A stretch of 64,000 nucleotides of DNA from the NCBI GenBank assembly GCA_013178185.1, contig JABLXC010000009.1:1-64000 (forward strand). Direction: 5' to 3'. Numbering within the stretch: position 1 is the stretch's first letter; the number at the start of each line of letters is the position of its first letter. The notes beneath the pieces were generated by a model that saw only the letters and a program-made list of their open reading frames with translations, searched no databases and was not told where the DNA came from. The DNA comes from Anaerolineae bacterium. Its GTDB lineage: Bacteria; Chloroflexota; Anaerolineae; Anaerolineales; Anaerolineaceae. Below are positions 42,240-52,371 of the stretch, piece by piece. A program made the translations under genes and the position numbers.

Positions 42240-42584
42240 ATGACAACCGAAGAAAAGTCTGGACGGGAAGGACGCGGCGCCTTTTATGAGATCTCTCGCA
42301 AGGTTCTCCTGGCTGCTATTGGCGCGGCTGTAGTTGCCCAAGATGAGATCGAGGGCTTTGTGAACCGCCTGGTAGAGCGCGGCGAGATGGCAGAGAAGGA
42401 CGCCCGCAAGCTGGTGCAGGAGGTGCTCGACCGCCGGGAAAAACTCGAAAAGGAACGGCGCGCAAGCCGCGAACAGGCTAGAGCCGGGGCGGTCGCAACT
42501 CGAGCTGACGTTGAGGCGCTCAGTGCCCGCATTGCAGAGCTGAATAAAAAGATCGAGGAATTGAAAAAAGAAAAAGGCGTTTGA
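42240..42584 (+). CDS. Phasin-family protein (PHA granule-associated type)
   Basis: A 114-residue protein: a short hydrophobic/amphipathic helix (..SRKVLLAAIGAAVVAQDEIEGFVNRLVERGEM..) followed by a long charged coiled coil (..RREKLEKERRASREQ.. and a C-terminal heptad region ending ..LNKKIEELKKEKG). This matches the poly(hydroxyalkanoate) granule-associated/phasin family. ATG after AAAGGATGATGCC. Together with the PhaR-like gene it forms a two-gene operon; no PHA synthase is in the window. Confidence 0.8.
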   Translation: MTTEEKSGREGRGAFYEISRKVLLAAIGAAVVAQDEIEGFVNRLVERGEMAEKDARKLVQEVLDRREKLEKERRASREQARAGAVATRADVEALSARIAELNKKIEELKKEKGV

Positions 42585-42644
42585 GAACTATTATGCAATT
42601 TTTTTCAATGAGTCCAAAATTCTGAGCGCTATGATGAGGCCAGT

Positions 42645-43163
42645 GTGCCTTTAATTAAGCGATACGCTAACCGCAAGCTTTATGATCCCGGCACCAGACG
42701 GTATGTCACGCTGGATGATCTTGCCGAACTGGTGCGCCAGGGGGAGGAAGTGCGGGTGATTGACCACCAGACCGGCGATGACCTCACGACAGTAACGCTC
42801 CTCCAGGTGATTTTCGAAGAAGAGAAGCGCATTGGCGGCTTGTTGCCTCAGGTGATGTTGACGCGGTTGATCAAATCGGGCGGAATGGCATTAAGCGGAA
42901 TGCGGGAGGCGGTGCATGCTTTCCTTGACCCGGGTGCGCATCTCAACATGGGAATTCAGCGCCGCCTGGATCGCCTGGTGGATTCAGGCCGCCTCTCGTC
43001 TGAAGAAAGCCAGTGGATCGCGAGTCTGCTTCTCGATCCGGAACTGGAGCTTGAAATGATATTCCCGGTGGAAGACCAGGCTGAGCCAGAGCAGATCGAG
43101 GCGCTTCTGAAAGAAGTACAGCGCCTTGAAGAGGCTTTGAAAGAACTGGAAAGCGGAGCGTAA
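42645..43163 (+). CDS. phaR: PhaR-like regulator with polyhydroxyalkanoate-synthesis DNA-binding domain
   Basis: A 172-residue protein. The N-terminus IKRYANRKLYDPGTRRYVTL is the highly conserved PHB/PHA accumulation regulator DNA-binding domain (about residues 3-62). The rest contains helices (..MREAVHAFLDP..) and a C-terminal acidic coiled coil. PhaR represses phasin genes and detects PHA granules. GTG start at 42645 with GAGG upstream. It is a good candidate to bind the twin operator 450 bp upstream. Confidence 0.88.
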   Translation: MPLIKRYANRKLYDPGTRRYVTLDDLAELVRQGEEVRVIDHQTGDDLTTVTLLQVIFEEEKRIGGLLPQVMLTRLIKSGGMALSGMREAVHAFLDPGAHLNMGIQRRLDRLVDSGRLSSEESQWIASLLLDPELELEMIFPVEDQAEPEQIEALLKEVQRLEEALKELESGA

Positions 43164-43218
43164 GCCTTTCTCTCCTTTGTGAGTCCCAATACATTACGAA
43201 GAGAGACTCTGCTGATTC

Positions 43219-46200
43219 TTACCGGATTTCAAATACCTGGCCTGCGCTGCTGCCCTCAAATTCCGGAAAATAGTAGGCGTAGGCATGGGCTGGCAGAACA
43301 TGGTATTTGCCTGGCTGGTTGGGGATCAGGCGGTAGGTCAATTCGTAACTTCCTGCGGGCATAAATTCAGCCATCCAGCGGATATGGTCATGGTAAATCT
43401 GGGGGTGGCCGAAGAACCACCAGCCATAACCTGATTCGAACGGGCGACGGGGATCATAAGGCAAAGATGTCTGCTGGCCAAGCTGGCTGGTTTTGAAACC
43501 CAGGTTTACAATTTCTGTGCCAGCAGGAATGAAATCTTCCACCACCAAGTAATAAGCCGATTCGCCTAATGTGAGCGTTAACTTGACCAGGATAGTCTGA
43601 CCCGGTTCCTGTTCGCTAATCTGGTAGGCTTCGATGGGCGGGCACTTTTGGGCCGTGCAATTTTCTCCGGTCAGGTAATAGCTGCGTTGAATTGCCAGCC
43701 CTTTTTGGACGGGCTGGACGAATTCTACGGGCTGGTGGAGCTGCAAAGCTGTGCGGTAATACAACCGGCCTGCGCCGACGCTGCGGTTGAGGCGAAGAGC
43801 GTTTGGAACGCCGGGCAGCAAGTCGGCCAGGGGGGTTTCGACATTGACCGGCGTGAGGGAGGTGACTCCATCCGCTTGCCCCTGCGCAATAATTTTATCG
43901 TTTAGGGATGCGGAAAATGTGTAGCTCGATTGCAATTCGCCGGTTCCTTTTAAAACCTCATTCAACGCCATGAGCGCCCAGGCGCTGTCATAGCTAGAAT
44001 ACCAGCCGCCGCCGGCGCGCCGGTGGGCGATCAAATATCGAACGGCGTCGTTCAGCAAGTCGGAGGCCGGGTCAATGGTTGCCAGGGCCATGACGACCAT
44101 CGCTGTGTTCAGGTTCGGCGTGGTCAGGTTGATTTGCGTTGGGGCGGGTTCTTCCCAGTGCGCGCCAGAAGATGTCCTTAAGGCCGCTCCTTTGAGGTTA
44201 GAAACCAACTCAGAAGCTCGCCCATCGGCGGGATTAGCCCGGTAGAAGAGCAACGCCAGCAAGGCCTTTGACCAGGGGCTTAACCGGTCGCGGGCATCGT
44301 ATAGCAAGGCGCTCTCTGACTGCGGGAGGCCCGACTGCGCCAGGGCGTAATGTTTGAAAACCAGCCGGTCGAGCTGCCAGGTGTGGTTGAGCGTTTCGGG
44401 TGCTTCCAACGTGGCAATGAGATATTCTTGAGCTTTTTGGATGGCGCTACCATTAATCAAAATGCCAGCCTGGTGCACCTGGCTTAATCCCAGCACAACG
44501 TAGGCGCTCAAATAATCATTGCTCTCTAGACCTGCCATCCACCCCCAGCCGCCGTCAGCGTTCTGGCTGAGCAGGATTTGTTTTAGACTTCCTTGAATAG
44601 CGGATTCGAGGTTTGCTCGCAGCGTAGGAGATTCCAGCCCGTTTTCGGTCAAAACCCGGTAGGTTTGTACATTTGCCAATAAGCGAGAAAGGTTCGCTTC
44701 GGTCAATTCGGTGGGGTAATTCTTTAATACCTCTAATCCGGAAATGATGGCAGCAGCCAGAGAGGGAGAAAGTTCTAGGCTCAGAGCGCCCCCGACAGGA
44801 GTGTACCGAGAAGGCAGGCTGATAACTTCCAGGCGGTCTCCTTCTTGCGGCAAGATGCCAGCAGAAGCATAGGTCTGTGGCGAGCTGTACTTCAGTACCG
44901 GCAAGGAACCAACCTCGGGCCGGGCAGAGTCCTGTAAATCTCCAGCCTTTGCGCTGAAGACCAGTTCAACATTTCCAATGTCCTGAACAGTCCCCCACCA
45001 GGTGACCTGGCGATGATCACCGGCTGGAATGACGATTGGCTGAATTTCCTGCCCGGCGTCATCCAGCGCGAATCCGATCGCCTGAAGCGACACGTCGGCA
45101 TTCAGCGGGGTTGGGGTGTTGTTGTGTACAATGGCCGATAATGCCACATGATCTCCGACAACCAGGAAACGCGGCGTTACCGGGCGAAGCATCAAATCTT
45201 TGCCGGTAACAATTTCGCGAACTGCTTCACCGACAAGGGTTTCTTTCGTTAAACCGCGCACGGTTACCACCCAGGTGGTAAGGTTATCCGGCAGTTTGAC
45301 GGTCAATATTGCGCTTCCTGCTGTGTCAGTTTCGACGCTGCCATTCCAATAAGCTGTGTCCTGGAAATTTGAACGGATTACAGGAGGCAAGGGGCCCATT
45401 CCGCCCCCGCCCCTCCCATCTGCGGCAAACAGGACTGCTCGCTGCGAATAAGCCGCCAGAGGGAAGCTTGTCGAAACTCCCAATGGAATATGGTCGTAAA
45501 AGGCGGTCAAGATATCTTTTGCATTTGGATCGGTCAGCGCCAGCAAAGCCTTATCTACCAGTGCAACAGAAAATTCTCCCTGAACCGGCTTGCCTTGCCA
45601 ATCGGTCACACGGATGCTCAAGTTGACTTCGCTGCCGGGTGTTGCAGCGGCTGGCTGTGGCGTTACTTCTACGTTCAAGTGTTTGGTTTGCGGTTTGACG
45701 AGAATCTCCAAATATCCGCTGCGAAAATCGGGTTGTCCGCTGGCGGTTGCGCCGATCAGGGTGACGGAAAGATACCCATTAGGAGCATACTCTGCTTCGA
45801 TGGGAAGATTAAATTCATAACTTGCGGATTCGAATTCAATGACCGAAGTTTGCAGGATTTCACCTTTTTCGAAGGTGATTAGCCCGATCGTTCTTCCTGG
45901 AAAAGGATTGGGTATGAAGATGCGAGCGGTTTCACCACCGGAATATTCAGTGGCATTACTTCTTAAGCTTAATTGTTGATTGGCCAGTTCCGGCCAGGAT
46001 GCGCCTGCCGGGCCGGTTACCCAAACGAGGACTTGCGTCAACGCACCTTCGCCCTTCACCTCAAGCTGGTAAGTTCCCGGTTCAGGCGGGATAAATTCCA
46101 GACGGGAGCGACCTTGAGAGTCGGTCTTGAACTTCACGCTGCTGATAGCACTGAAAACAGGTTTTACGCTATCACGGTAAGAGAAAACGCCGGCTGGGTC

Positions 46201-49185
46201 TTCAGTTTCCCAGGATATTTTTTGCAGCTCGGCGCGCAGATCGTGGTTGCCGGATGGGCTGATTTTCCAGTCTATGGTTTGGATCTGAAACCCCAGCGGC
46301 GAGCCGGTTTTTCCTACCCAGGTCTCAGTTTTTACGCCGATGTAAAACTTGCCGGGGTGCAGCACCATTTCTGCCCGCGCGCTGACGGGTATTTGACTTT
46401 CATCTTGGCCGGTTACTTCCAGGGTGAGTATCTGGCGCTGGTCGTTCGTCAAAAGATTAGAAAGGTCGCTTGCAAGAAATTCAAGGCGAACGCTTCCATC
46501 AGTCTGGGTAACGATATCCCCCTCCTTGATAACCTGTCCAAACGGAGAGTAATCTAAAAAGGAGGCCTGGGACCAGTAGAAAGCGCTTTTTCCAGCTACC
46601 CATTGATCGGGGAGGCTAAGGCTTTCTGGGCGCGCATACAAAATCCAGTGCACTTTCAAATTCCCCGCAGGGGCGCCAAAATAATAATTTGCCTGGATGT
46701 TAGCGGCGAGATCCTCGCCAGTGAATTGGTCTTCCTCTTCAAAGCTGGCAAGGATCTCAAACTCTGGTTTTCGATATGCTGCAACCTGAAAATCCAACTG
46801 GCTGTACTGGCCATCCTTCAGCGCCAGGCTGTAAGTTCCCACTGGCGCATCCTGTGGCAATTGGAAAGATCCGCTGGCCGTCCCGTAGGGAGACAATGGC
46901 AGAGATTGGGTGGTTAAAAGCGGCCGCTCACCGGCGGTTGGAGAATATTCTCCGTAGATATTCACAGAAATTGACTGAAGGCCGGGCAACGCATACTGGC
47001 CGTACTCCTCCTGGCGCAGGATAACCCGGAAGTTGACGGTCTGTCCTGGCTGATAAATGGGCCGGTCGGTGTAAAGATAGGCGAAGTCCTGGCGATTATA
47101 CTGATAGGAGGGCAAACCGAAATCCCAGCTTGCAATGCCGTTGTTCCAATTCTCCAGGCCAATTCCAAAATTTTCCTGGCCGGGTTCACCGGTCACAGCG
47201 TAATATGTAATTTCCCCATCATAGCCAGCAAGGGGAAAACGGGCGATGCCCTGTTCATCCGTAACAGCGCTGCCGGTGAAATTAAATTGATTATCGTACA
47301 ATGCAATCGTTTCGCCGACGATGGGTTGCCGGGTTTGGAGGTTTGTCGCCCAGATGAACATTTGCTGCGGGCTGCGCTTCATCAAAAGATGAACCTGGCT
47401 GGAGACGCCTAAAAAAGGCCTGAGGTAGTAACTGTTTTCCAACTTCACGCCAGGGGTCTTGATGTTGATAAAGTACAGCCCGGTTTCTAAGGAATGTCCG
47501 GCGGGTGTGAGAGGAATTTCTATGAATGTACTGCGATTAGGGGGTAAAGCCAGCGCTTGTTGCCTGGAGGTGGTGAGTGGCGCAGCATCTTCCGGTAGAG
47601 ATTCGAATTCTGACTGCTCGTTAAGCTGGATGAACCGGGCGAGGTCTAGTTTTCCTGTTTGTACCCGGATGGATGAGATATTGGTGGCCTGAGCTTTCAG
47701 GCTGGGTTGCTCTGGCAGGATGAAAACCGCATTGGTGCTGTACTGAAGGACAGGGATGTTCAGGGCAGGAGAAGCGGGCGCCGTTCGAAAAGCCAATTTG
47801 GTCTCTTTACCGAGCGGCTGACCCCAGCGATCCTGCAGAGCAGGAGAGATCGTAACGGTATAAGCTGTGTTGGCTTCGTAGATCCCAGAGATGTAAACCA
47901 CATTCTCATCGCTGGTGGCATAGATCTCTTGCTGGTAGATGGCCGGTTCAATCTGGATGAAATCGGCTAGTTTTTGACGCTTGATTGGGTTGTTAAAGTT
48001 GATCACCAAGCTGGTGTAGCCGCTGAAATAACGCAGCAGCTCCCCTTGTTTGGGATTGGTGCTTTGGACGGCCAGGGGATCGGTGGTCAGGAAAATTACA
48101 TCTTGCGCGCCGGATAAAGCTACGCCGCTTTTTCCAAGTAATTCGCTGGCGAGCTTTAAGGTGTACTCTGTGCTGTGAGATAAAAGCGCCTCCGGTGCAA
48201 AGGTGACCACACGGTCCTCTTCTGACCAGGTGAAGCTACCGTTCACAATGGCGCCATCCGCACTGGCGAGCTTGAGGTTCTGCTCAATGCTGGCGCGGTC
48301 CATGGGTTGATTGAATTTAAGTTCGAACACGCTGTCCGGATACAGGGGAAGATTGGGATCCGGTTTTATCGAAACCAGCCTGGGCGCGGCCGTGGTGAAA
48401 ATCCATTCAACCGCGGCTGCGCCTGGATCCAGAGGCATACCAGAAACGCTGATCAGGGCAGAGTTCATTTGAACCCGGTAAGAAATACCGCCCTGCAGCG
48501 GGGGATCCGGGTAAAAGACGTATGTGCTGGTGTTTACCCATTCGCCCCTGCCGGGCGCTTCGGGCGAAAGGGTAAAAGCGGGCGGGGTGTTTTCCTCCGC
48601 TCCTAAAGGGACAACGGGTTGGTTAAAGGTGGTCATGACGGCGCTGTCTGGACTGCTATCAAATTCATTGAGCGCCGGGATGCGTTCGGTTACCTGAAGG
48701 GAATCAGGTGTGCGGAAGCGAAATTCCGCCGGCGCTGCCAGCGCCAATCCATTGGCTGCTTTTGCGCTTGTTTCTATCTTCACAACAATCCCAGTTTTTG
48801 GCGGTAGATCCTCGGAAGGAACGAACTGGGCGGCGCGATTTTCATCCAGCCACTCGAATCGACCAGGGAGAGGTGGCTCAATTTTAATTGAAGCTTCAAC
48901 AGTCTCGCGGTTCATGGGCTGGTTGAAGAAAAAGGTAATGCCACTTGTATAATTGATATCACTACCCTCAATCGGGCTGATCTCTGTTATAACAGGAGGA
49001 AGCGCTTGAGGCTGGAGGGCTGCCGGTTCGGCCTTGGTCGCGATTTCCTCTGTTAGAGATGGCTTTTCCGCGCCAAAGGAAAGCCCTGTACAGGCCAAAC
49101 TGGAGATAACCAGGATATTGACGATGAGAAGAAGGGTTTTTCTGCGACGTAATATCGCTTTAGGGGACTGTAAAGAACCTGCCAT
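43219..49185 (-). CDS. Bacterial alpha-2-macroglobulin-family lipoprotein lacking the thioester
   Basis: A 1988-residue surface lipoprotein: signal helix (residues 17-31) ending in lipobox SSLAC (Cys32), several SbsA-type Ig-like domains (..FNQPMNRETVEASIKIEPP.., repeated at about residues 75, 170 and 285), MG domains, the A2M core (..SNFQDTAYWNGSVETDTAG.., ..LPDNLTTWVVTVRGLT..), and a TED-like helical domain. In thioester members the TED starts with YxxGCxEQ; here it reads NYPTELTEANLSRLL (about residue 1490), so the Cys and Gln are gone. It may therefore trap proteases without covalent capture, or serve another role. ATG at 49185 follows AGGAGG; an in-frame ATG at 49215 is weaker. Confidence 0.92.
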   Translation of the reverse strand: MAGSLQSPKAILRRRKTLLLIVNILVISSLACTGLSFGAEKPSLTEEIATKAEPAALQPQALPPVITEISPIEGSDINYTSGITFFFNQPMNRETVEASIKIEPPLPGRFEWLDENRAAQFVPSEDLPPKTGIVVKIETSAKAANGLALAAPAEFRFRTPDSLQVTERIPALNEFDSSPDSAVMTTFNQPVVPLGAEENTPPAFTLSPEAPGRGEWVNTSTYVFYPDPPLQGGISYRVQMNSALISVSGMPLDPGAAAVEWIFTTAAPRLVSIKPDPNLPLYPDSVFELKFNQPMDRASIEQNLKLASADGAIVNGSFTWSEEDRVVTFAPEALLSHSTEYTLKLASELLGKSGVALSGAQDVIFLTTDPLAVQSTNPKQGELLRYFSGYTSLVINFNNPIKRQKLADFIQIEPAIYQQEIYATSDENVVYISGIYEANTAYTVTISPALQDRWGQPLGKETKLAFRTAPASPALNIPVLQYSTNAVFILPEQPSLKAQATNISSIRVQTGKLDLARFIQLNEQSEFESLPEDAAPLTTSRQQALALPPNRSTFIEIPLTPAGHSLETGLYFINIKTPGVKLENSYYLRPFLGVSSQVHLLMKRSPQQMFIWATNLQTRQPIVGETIALYDNQFNFTGSAVTDEQGIARFPLAGYDGEITYYAVTGEPGQENFGIGLENWNNGIASWDFGLPSYQYNRQDFAYLYTDRPIYQPGQTVNFRVILRQEEYGQYALPGLQSISVNIYGEYSPTAGERPLLTTQSLPLSPYGTASGSFQLPQDAPVGTYSLALKDGQYSQLDFQVAAYRKPEFEILASFEEEDQFTGEDLAANIQANYYFGAPAGNLKVHWILYARPESLSLPDQWVAGKSAFYWSQASFLDYSPFGQVIKEGDIVTQTDGSVRLEFLASDLSNLLTNDQRQILTLEVTGQDESQIPVSARAEMVLHPGKFYIGVKTETWVGKTGSPLGFQIQTIDWKISPSGNHDLRAELQKISWETEDPAGVFSYRDSVKPVFSAISSVKFKTDSQGRSRLEFIPPEPGTYQLEVKGEGALTQVLVWVTGPAGASWPELANQQLSLRSNATEYSGGETARIFIPNPFPGRTIGLITFEKGEILQTSVIEFESASYEFNLPIEAEYAPNGYLSVTLIGATASGQPDFRSGYLEILVKPQTKHLNVEVTPQPAAATPGSEVNLSIRVTDWQGKPVQGEFSVALVDKALLALTDPNAKDILTAFYDHIPLGVSTSFPLAAYSQRAVLFAADGRGGGGMGPLPPVIRSNFQDTAYWNGSVETDTAGSAILTVKLPDNLTTWVVTVRGLTKETLVGEAVREIVTGKDLMLRPVTPRFLVVGDHVALSAIVHNNTPTPLNADVSLQAIGFALDDAGQEIQPIVIPAGDHRQVTWWGTVQDIGNVELVFSAKAGDLQDSARPEVGSLPVLKYSSPQTYASAGILPQEGDRLEVISLPSRYTPVGGALSLELSPSLAAAIISGLEVLKNYPTELTEANLSRLLANVQTYRVLTENGLESPTLRANLESAIQGSLKQILLSQNADGGWGWMAGLESNDYLSAYVVLGLSQVHQAGILINGSAIQKAQEYLIATLEAPETLNHTWQLDRLVFKHYALAQSGLPQSESALLYDARDRLSPWSKALLALLFYRANPADGRASELVSNLKGAALRTSSGAHWEEPAPTQINLTTPNLNTAMVVMALATIDPASDLLNDAVRYLIAHRRAGGGWYSSYDSAWALMALNEVLKGTGELQSSYTFSASLNDKIIAQGQADGVTSLTPVNVETPLADLLPGVPNALRLNRSVGAGRLYYRTALQLHQPVEFVQPVQKGLAIQRSYYLTGENCTAQKCPPIEAYQISEQEPGQTILVKLTLTLGESAYYLVVEDFIPAGTEIVNLGFKTSQLGQQTSLPYDPRRPFESGYGWWFFGHPQIYHDHIRWMAEFMPAGSYELTYRLIPNQPGKYHVLPAHAYAYYFPEFEGSSAGQVFEIR

Positions 49186-49232
49186 TCGGTTAACCTCCTG
49201 ATCCTCATACCACATTATATATCAATCCGTTG

Positions 49233-49268
49233 AACGAAAACCGGCAGGTTCGTATTCCTGCCGGTTGA
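49233..49268 (-). terminator. Terminator hairpin of the amidohydrolase operon (dispersed repeat copy 1)
   Basis: AACCGGCAGG (49239-49248) pairs with CCTGCCGGTT (49257-49266). On the minus strand it is followed by TTCGTTC after a TTTT. It lies 31 bp after the stop of the amidohydrolase gene. The 19-mer ACGAAAACCGGCAGGTTCG recurs at 58042-58060. Confidence 0.7.
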
Positions 49269-49299
49269 GTGTGGGTTTTATTGATTTCAGTTTGATTAT

Positions 49300-50727
49300 T
49301 TATCGTGCATCATACGGGTAGGCGCGCCGCCATACTGGATTGGTGAGTGCAACACCGAACCGCTTTTCCGTTCGCTTTACAAGATTTACGGCTAGCTCAT
49401 TTCCCCTCTGGATCAGGGAAGGTAGATCTACACCAATTAGTTCACCGTTTGCTACCCGAATTTTTCCATTGACGATCGATAAATCCACTTTATCAACTTC
49501 GCAGAAAATTAAAGCTGCTACAGGATCGTGAATGCCGCCTGCGAAGGATAGTTTACGCAAATCGACGCCGATCAGGTCGGCTGTTTTCCCTGGAGCAAGT
49601 ACGCCGATGTCATCTCTACGAAGGACCATCGCGCCGCCTAAAATTGCAATTTCAAGCGCCTGGGTTGGGGAGATTGCATCTGCCCCAAAGAACGCTCGCT
49701 GCATCAAGAGCGCATTTCGAGCCTCTCTCAACATATGCGACGAGTTGTTTGCCGCGCTGCCGTCAACCCCAAGGCCGATCTTTATCCCTCCTTCTCGTAG
49801 CATTGGCGCAACCCGGCAGACATTCGCCGCGGTGTACATGTTGGAATTCGGGCAGTGACTAATTCCTGTGCTGGTCCTTTTAATAATTGCAATTTCCTGA
49901 TCGTCAATCGATGTAGCATGCGCATACCAGACATCCGGTCCGACCCAACCCAATTCTTGCGCCCATTCCACAGAACTCATCCCAAAAGTTTGTTTCATAA
50001 AGTTGGCGTCATCTGTGGATTGCGCTAGATGGGTGTGGTTGCCCACCCCATACCGTCTTGCCATTTCAATACTTTCAATAAATACCCTCTTGGTAACTGA
50101 AAAAGGTGCGCTGGGCGCATTCTCGATCCTGGTCATTCCACCGAATTCTGGATCGTGATAGGTCTTAATCAGCCGCTCTGTATCTATCAGGATATTATCT
50201 TCATTTTCCAGCAAATCGTTGGACAGGAGAGCGATGTCTTTTTGACCAAGAGAATGACTGCCTCTGGCGTGATGGTAACGGATACCCATCTCGGCGGCAG
50301 CTTTAATGGCTGTATCATGATGCAAATCGGCGGATGGACAGAGGTAGTTGTGATCGACCGTGGTTGTGCAACCAGAAAGCAGCAGCTCAGCTATATTAAC
50401 TCTGGTAGCGACGTCCAATTCTTCATCGCGCACTTCGCTCTTCAGTAAGTACATATCGCGTAGCCAGGGAAACAGGTCGACGTCTTGCAGTGTGGGAATA
50501 TTTCGGAGGAGGGCCTGGAAGAAATGATGGTGGAGATTAACCAGACCTGGAAGAACTACATGGCTGTTCAAATCCAGGCGTTGGTTTACTGATTTCCCCT
50601 CATATTTGCCAGTTCCTATTGCTTCTATTGTATTGTTGTTGATCAGCAACCATGCATTCTTTAAGACTTTCCGCTGCTCGTCGAAAGTAGCCAGGGTATC
50701 GATATTTTCTAACAACAAGAGGCTCAT
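49300..50727 (-). CDS. Amidohydrolase, 8-oxoguanine deaminase-like (TRZ/ATZ family), copy 1
   Basis: A 475-residue metal-dependent hydrolase: ..LVNLHHHFFQALLRNIP.. (metal-binding HxH), ..STSVEWAQELGWVGPDVWYAHA.., ..SHCPNSNMYTAANVCRV.. and ..GLGVDGSAANNSS.. (catalytic Asp). This motif set is that of the 8-oxoguanine deaminase/hydroxydechloroatrazine ethylaminohydrolase branch, which deaminates 8-oxoguanine to urate or acts on s-triazines. ATG at 50727 after GGAGAG. It follows a near-twin gene by 32 bp and faces a BMP nucleoside importer, so a purine substrate is likely. Confidence 0.85.
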   Translation of the reverse strand: MSLLLLENIDTLATFDEQRKVLKNAWLLINNNTIEAIGTGKYEGKSVNQRLDLNSHVVLPGLVNLHHHFFQALLRNIPTLQDVDLFPWLRDMYLLKSEVRDEELDVATRVNIAELLLSGCTTTVDHNYLCPSADLHHDTAIKAAAEMGIRYHHARGSHSLGQKDIALLSNDLLENEDNILIDTERLIKTYHDPEFGGMTRIENAPSAPFSVTKRVFIESIEMARRYGVGNHTHLAQSTDDANFMKQTFGMSSVEWAQELGWVGPDVWYAHATSIDDQEIAIIKRTSTGISHCPNSNMYTAANVCRVAPMLREGGIKIGLGVDGSAANNSSHMLREARNALLMQRAFFGADAISPTQALEIAILGGAMVLRRDDIGVLAPGKTADLIGVDLRKLSFAGGIHDPVAALIFCEVDKVDLSIVNGKIRVANGELIGVDLPSLIQRGNELAVNLVKRTEKRFGVALTNPVWRRAYPYDAR

Positions 50728-50759
50728 GATTTCTCTCCATTTTACAGTGAAATGCCATG

Positions 50760-52199
50760 TCAAAACGATTCCAGCATCGGATCGTACGGGTAGGCACGCC
50801 GCCAACCCGGATTACTGATCGAGTACCCATTATTTTTTTCCATGCGGCGGACAAGCTCCCTACCCAATCTATTCCCTTCATTGACAAGGGCAGGGAGGTC
50901 TATCCCCACCAACTGACCATTCGCAACGCGCATCTTTCCATTAACAATTGAAAGGTCAACCCTATCTACTTCGCAAAAGATCAGTCCGGCAACCGGATCA
51001 TGAATCCCGCCCGCGAAAGGCAGCTTACGAAAATCTACGCCGATGATATCGGCAACCATTCCAGGTTTAATCATACCGATATCGCCTCTTCGCAAGATCA
51101 TGGCGCCGCCTAATATGGCGACCTCTAGCGCCTGGGTGGGCGACATGGCATCGGCTCCGTAAAAAGCCCTTTGCATCAATAGGGCATTTCGAGCTTCCCT
51201 TAACATGTTAGAAGAGTTATTAGCAGCGCTCCCATCAACTCCAAGGCCAATTTTAAACCCTCCCTGTTTTAACATAGGCGTCACCTTACAGGTTCCGGCT
51301 GCGGTGTACATGTTGGAATTGGGGCAATTGCAAATCCCTGTTCCGGTTCGCTTGATGATTGCCATCTCTTCGTCGTCTAGAATAGTTGCGTGGGCGTACC
51401 AGACATCGGGGCCTACCCAGCCAACCTCTTCTGCCCAAACCACCGATTTTTTACCAAAAGTATTTCTCACAAATTGGTCGTCTTCTGGAGATTGCGCTAA
51501 GTGGGTGTGATTGCCAACCCCGTATTTTCTTGCCATTTCGATGCTTTCAATCCATAGACGCCTGGTTACCAGAAATGGTGCGCATGGTGCATTTTCGATC
51601 CGGATCATCCCGCCAAATTTTGGGTCATGATAGGTTTTGATAAGGCGTTCTGTATCTGCCAGGATGTCATCTTCGTCTTCTACGAGGTGATCAGGGGTTA
51701 ACGCGCCGTCCTTCTGTCCCTGAGAATTGCTGCCGCGGGCATGATGAAAGCGGATCCCCATTTCCTGGGCCGCTTTGATCTCAGTATCATGGTGCAGTTC
51801 GTTGTTTGCGCGGATATAGTTATGATCGACAGCGGTTGTGCAGCCGGTTAAGAGCAATTCCGCCACATTAATTCTTGTTGCAATATCAAGGTCTTCATCT
51901 CGAACCTCTCCCATTAATAAGTACATATCGCGTAACCAGCGGAATAAAGAAACATCCTGCAAGCTGGGGATATTTTTAAGCAAAGCCTGGAAGAAGTGAT
52001 GATGCAGATTGATTAAACCTGGCAAAACGACATATCCATAAAGATTCAAGCGTTGATCTACAGGTTTGCCTTCAAACTTACCAGTTCCGAGGCTCTCGAT
52101 AATATTCTCACGGATCAAAATCCAGGCATTCTTGAAAACACGGCGCTGCTCATCGAAAGTGGCAAGAGTATCGATATTTTCTAATAAAAGTGTGGACAT
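50760..52199 (-). CDS. Amidohydrolase, 8-oxoguanine deaminase-like (TRZ/ATZ family), copy 2
   Basis: A 479-residue protein strongly similar to copy 1 over its full length (..LLLENIDTLATFDEQRR.. against ..DEQRK..). It carries the metal-binding ..LINLHHHFFQALLKNIP.., ..CNCPNSNMYTAAGTCKV.. and ..GLGVDGSAANNSS... Differences cluster in the substrate-side loops, and the C-terminus is a little longer. First gene of the minus-strand pair; ATG at 52199 after AAGGAG. Expression starts from the operator-controlled divergent promoter at 52370-52398. Confidence 0.85.
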   Translation of the reverse strand: MSTLLLENIDTLATFDEQRRVFKNAWILIRENIIESLGTGKFEGKPVDQRLNLYGYVVLPGLINLHHHFFQALLKNIPSLQDVSLFRWLRDMYLLMGEVRDEDLDIATRINVAELLLTGCTTAVDHNYIRANNELHHDTEIKAAQEMGIRFHHARGSNSQGQKDGALTPDHLVEDEDDILADTERLIKTYHDPKFGGMIRIENAPCAPFLVTRRLWIESIEMARKYGVGNHTHLAQSPEDDQFVRNTFGKKSVVWAEEVGWVGPDVWYAHATILDDEEMAIIKRTGTGICNCPNSNMYTAAGTCKVTPMLKQGGFKIGLGVDGSAANNSSNMLREARNALLMQRAFYGADAMSPTQALEVAILGGAMILRRGDIGMIKPGMVADIIGVDFRKLPFAGGIHDPVAGLIFCEVDRVDLSIVNGKMRVANGQLVGIDLPALVNEGNRLGRELVRRMEKNNGYSISNPGWRRAYPYDPMLESF

Positions 52200-52342
52200 C
52201 AACAATCTCCTTTCCAGGTCTTAAATATTTTGCCAACACAACAAATGATGCCATAAGGCTAGAGGGGGAATGTCACCCAGAAATTACGGAAGACGTCCCT
52301 GAATTTTTTAAGACATTATCGCCTCAATTTGAACTAAATTGC

Positions 52343-52371
52343 TTGACTTTGTGAAATGACCTTGCTATAAT
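52343..52371 (+). promoter_or_regulatory. Promoter of the GntR/BMP-transporter operon
   Basis: TTGACT (52343-52348), 17-bp spacer, TATAAT (52366-52371), with an extended TGC before the -10. Start near 52378. Confidence 0.85.
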
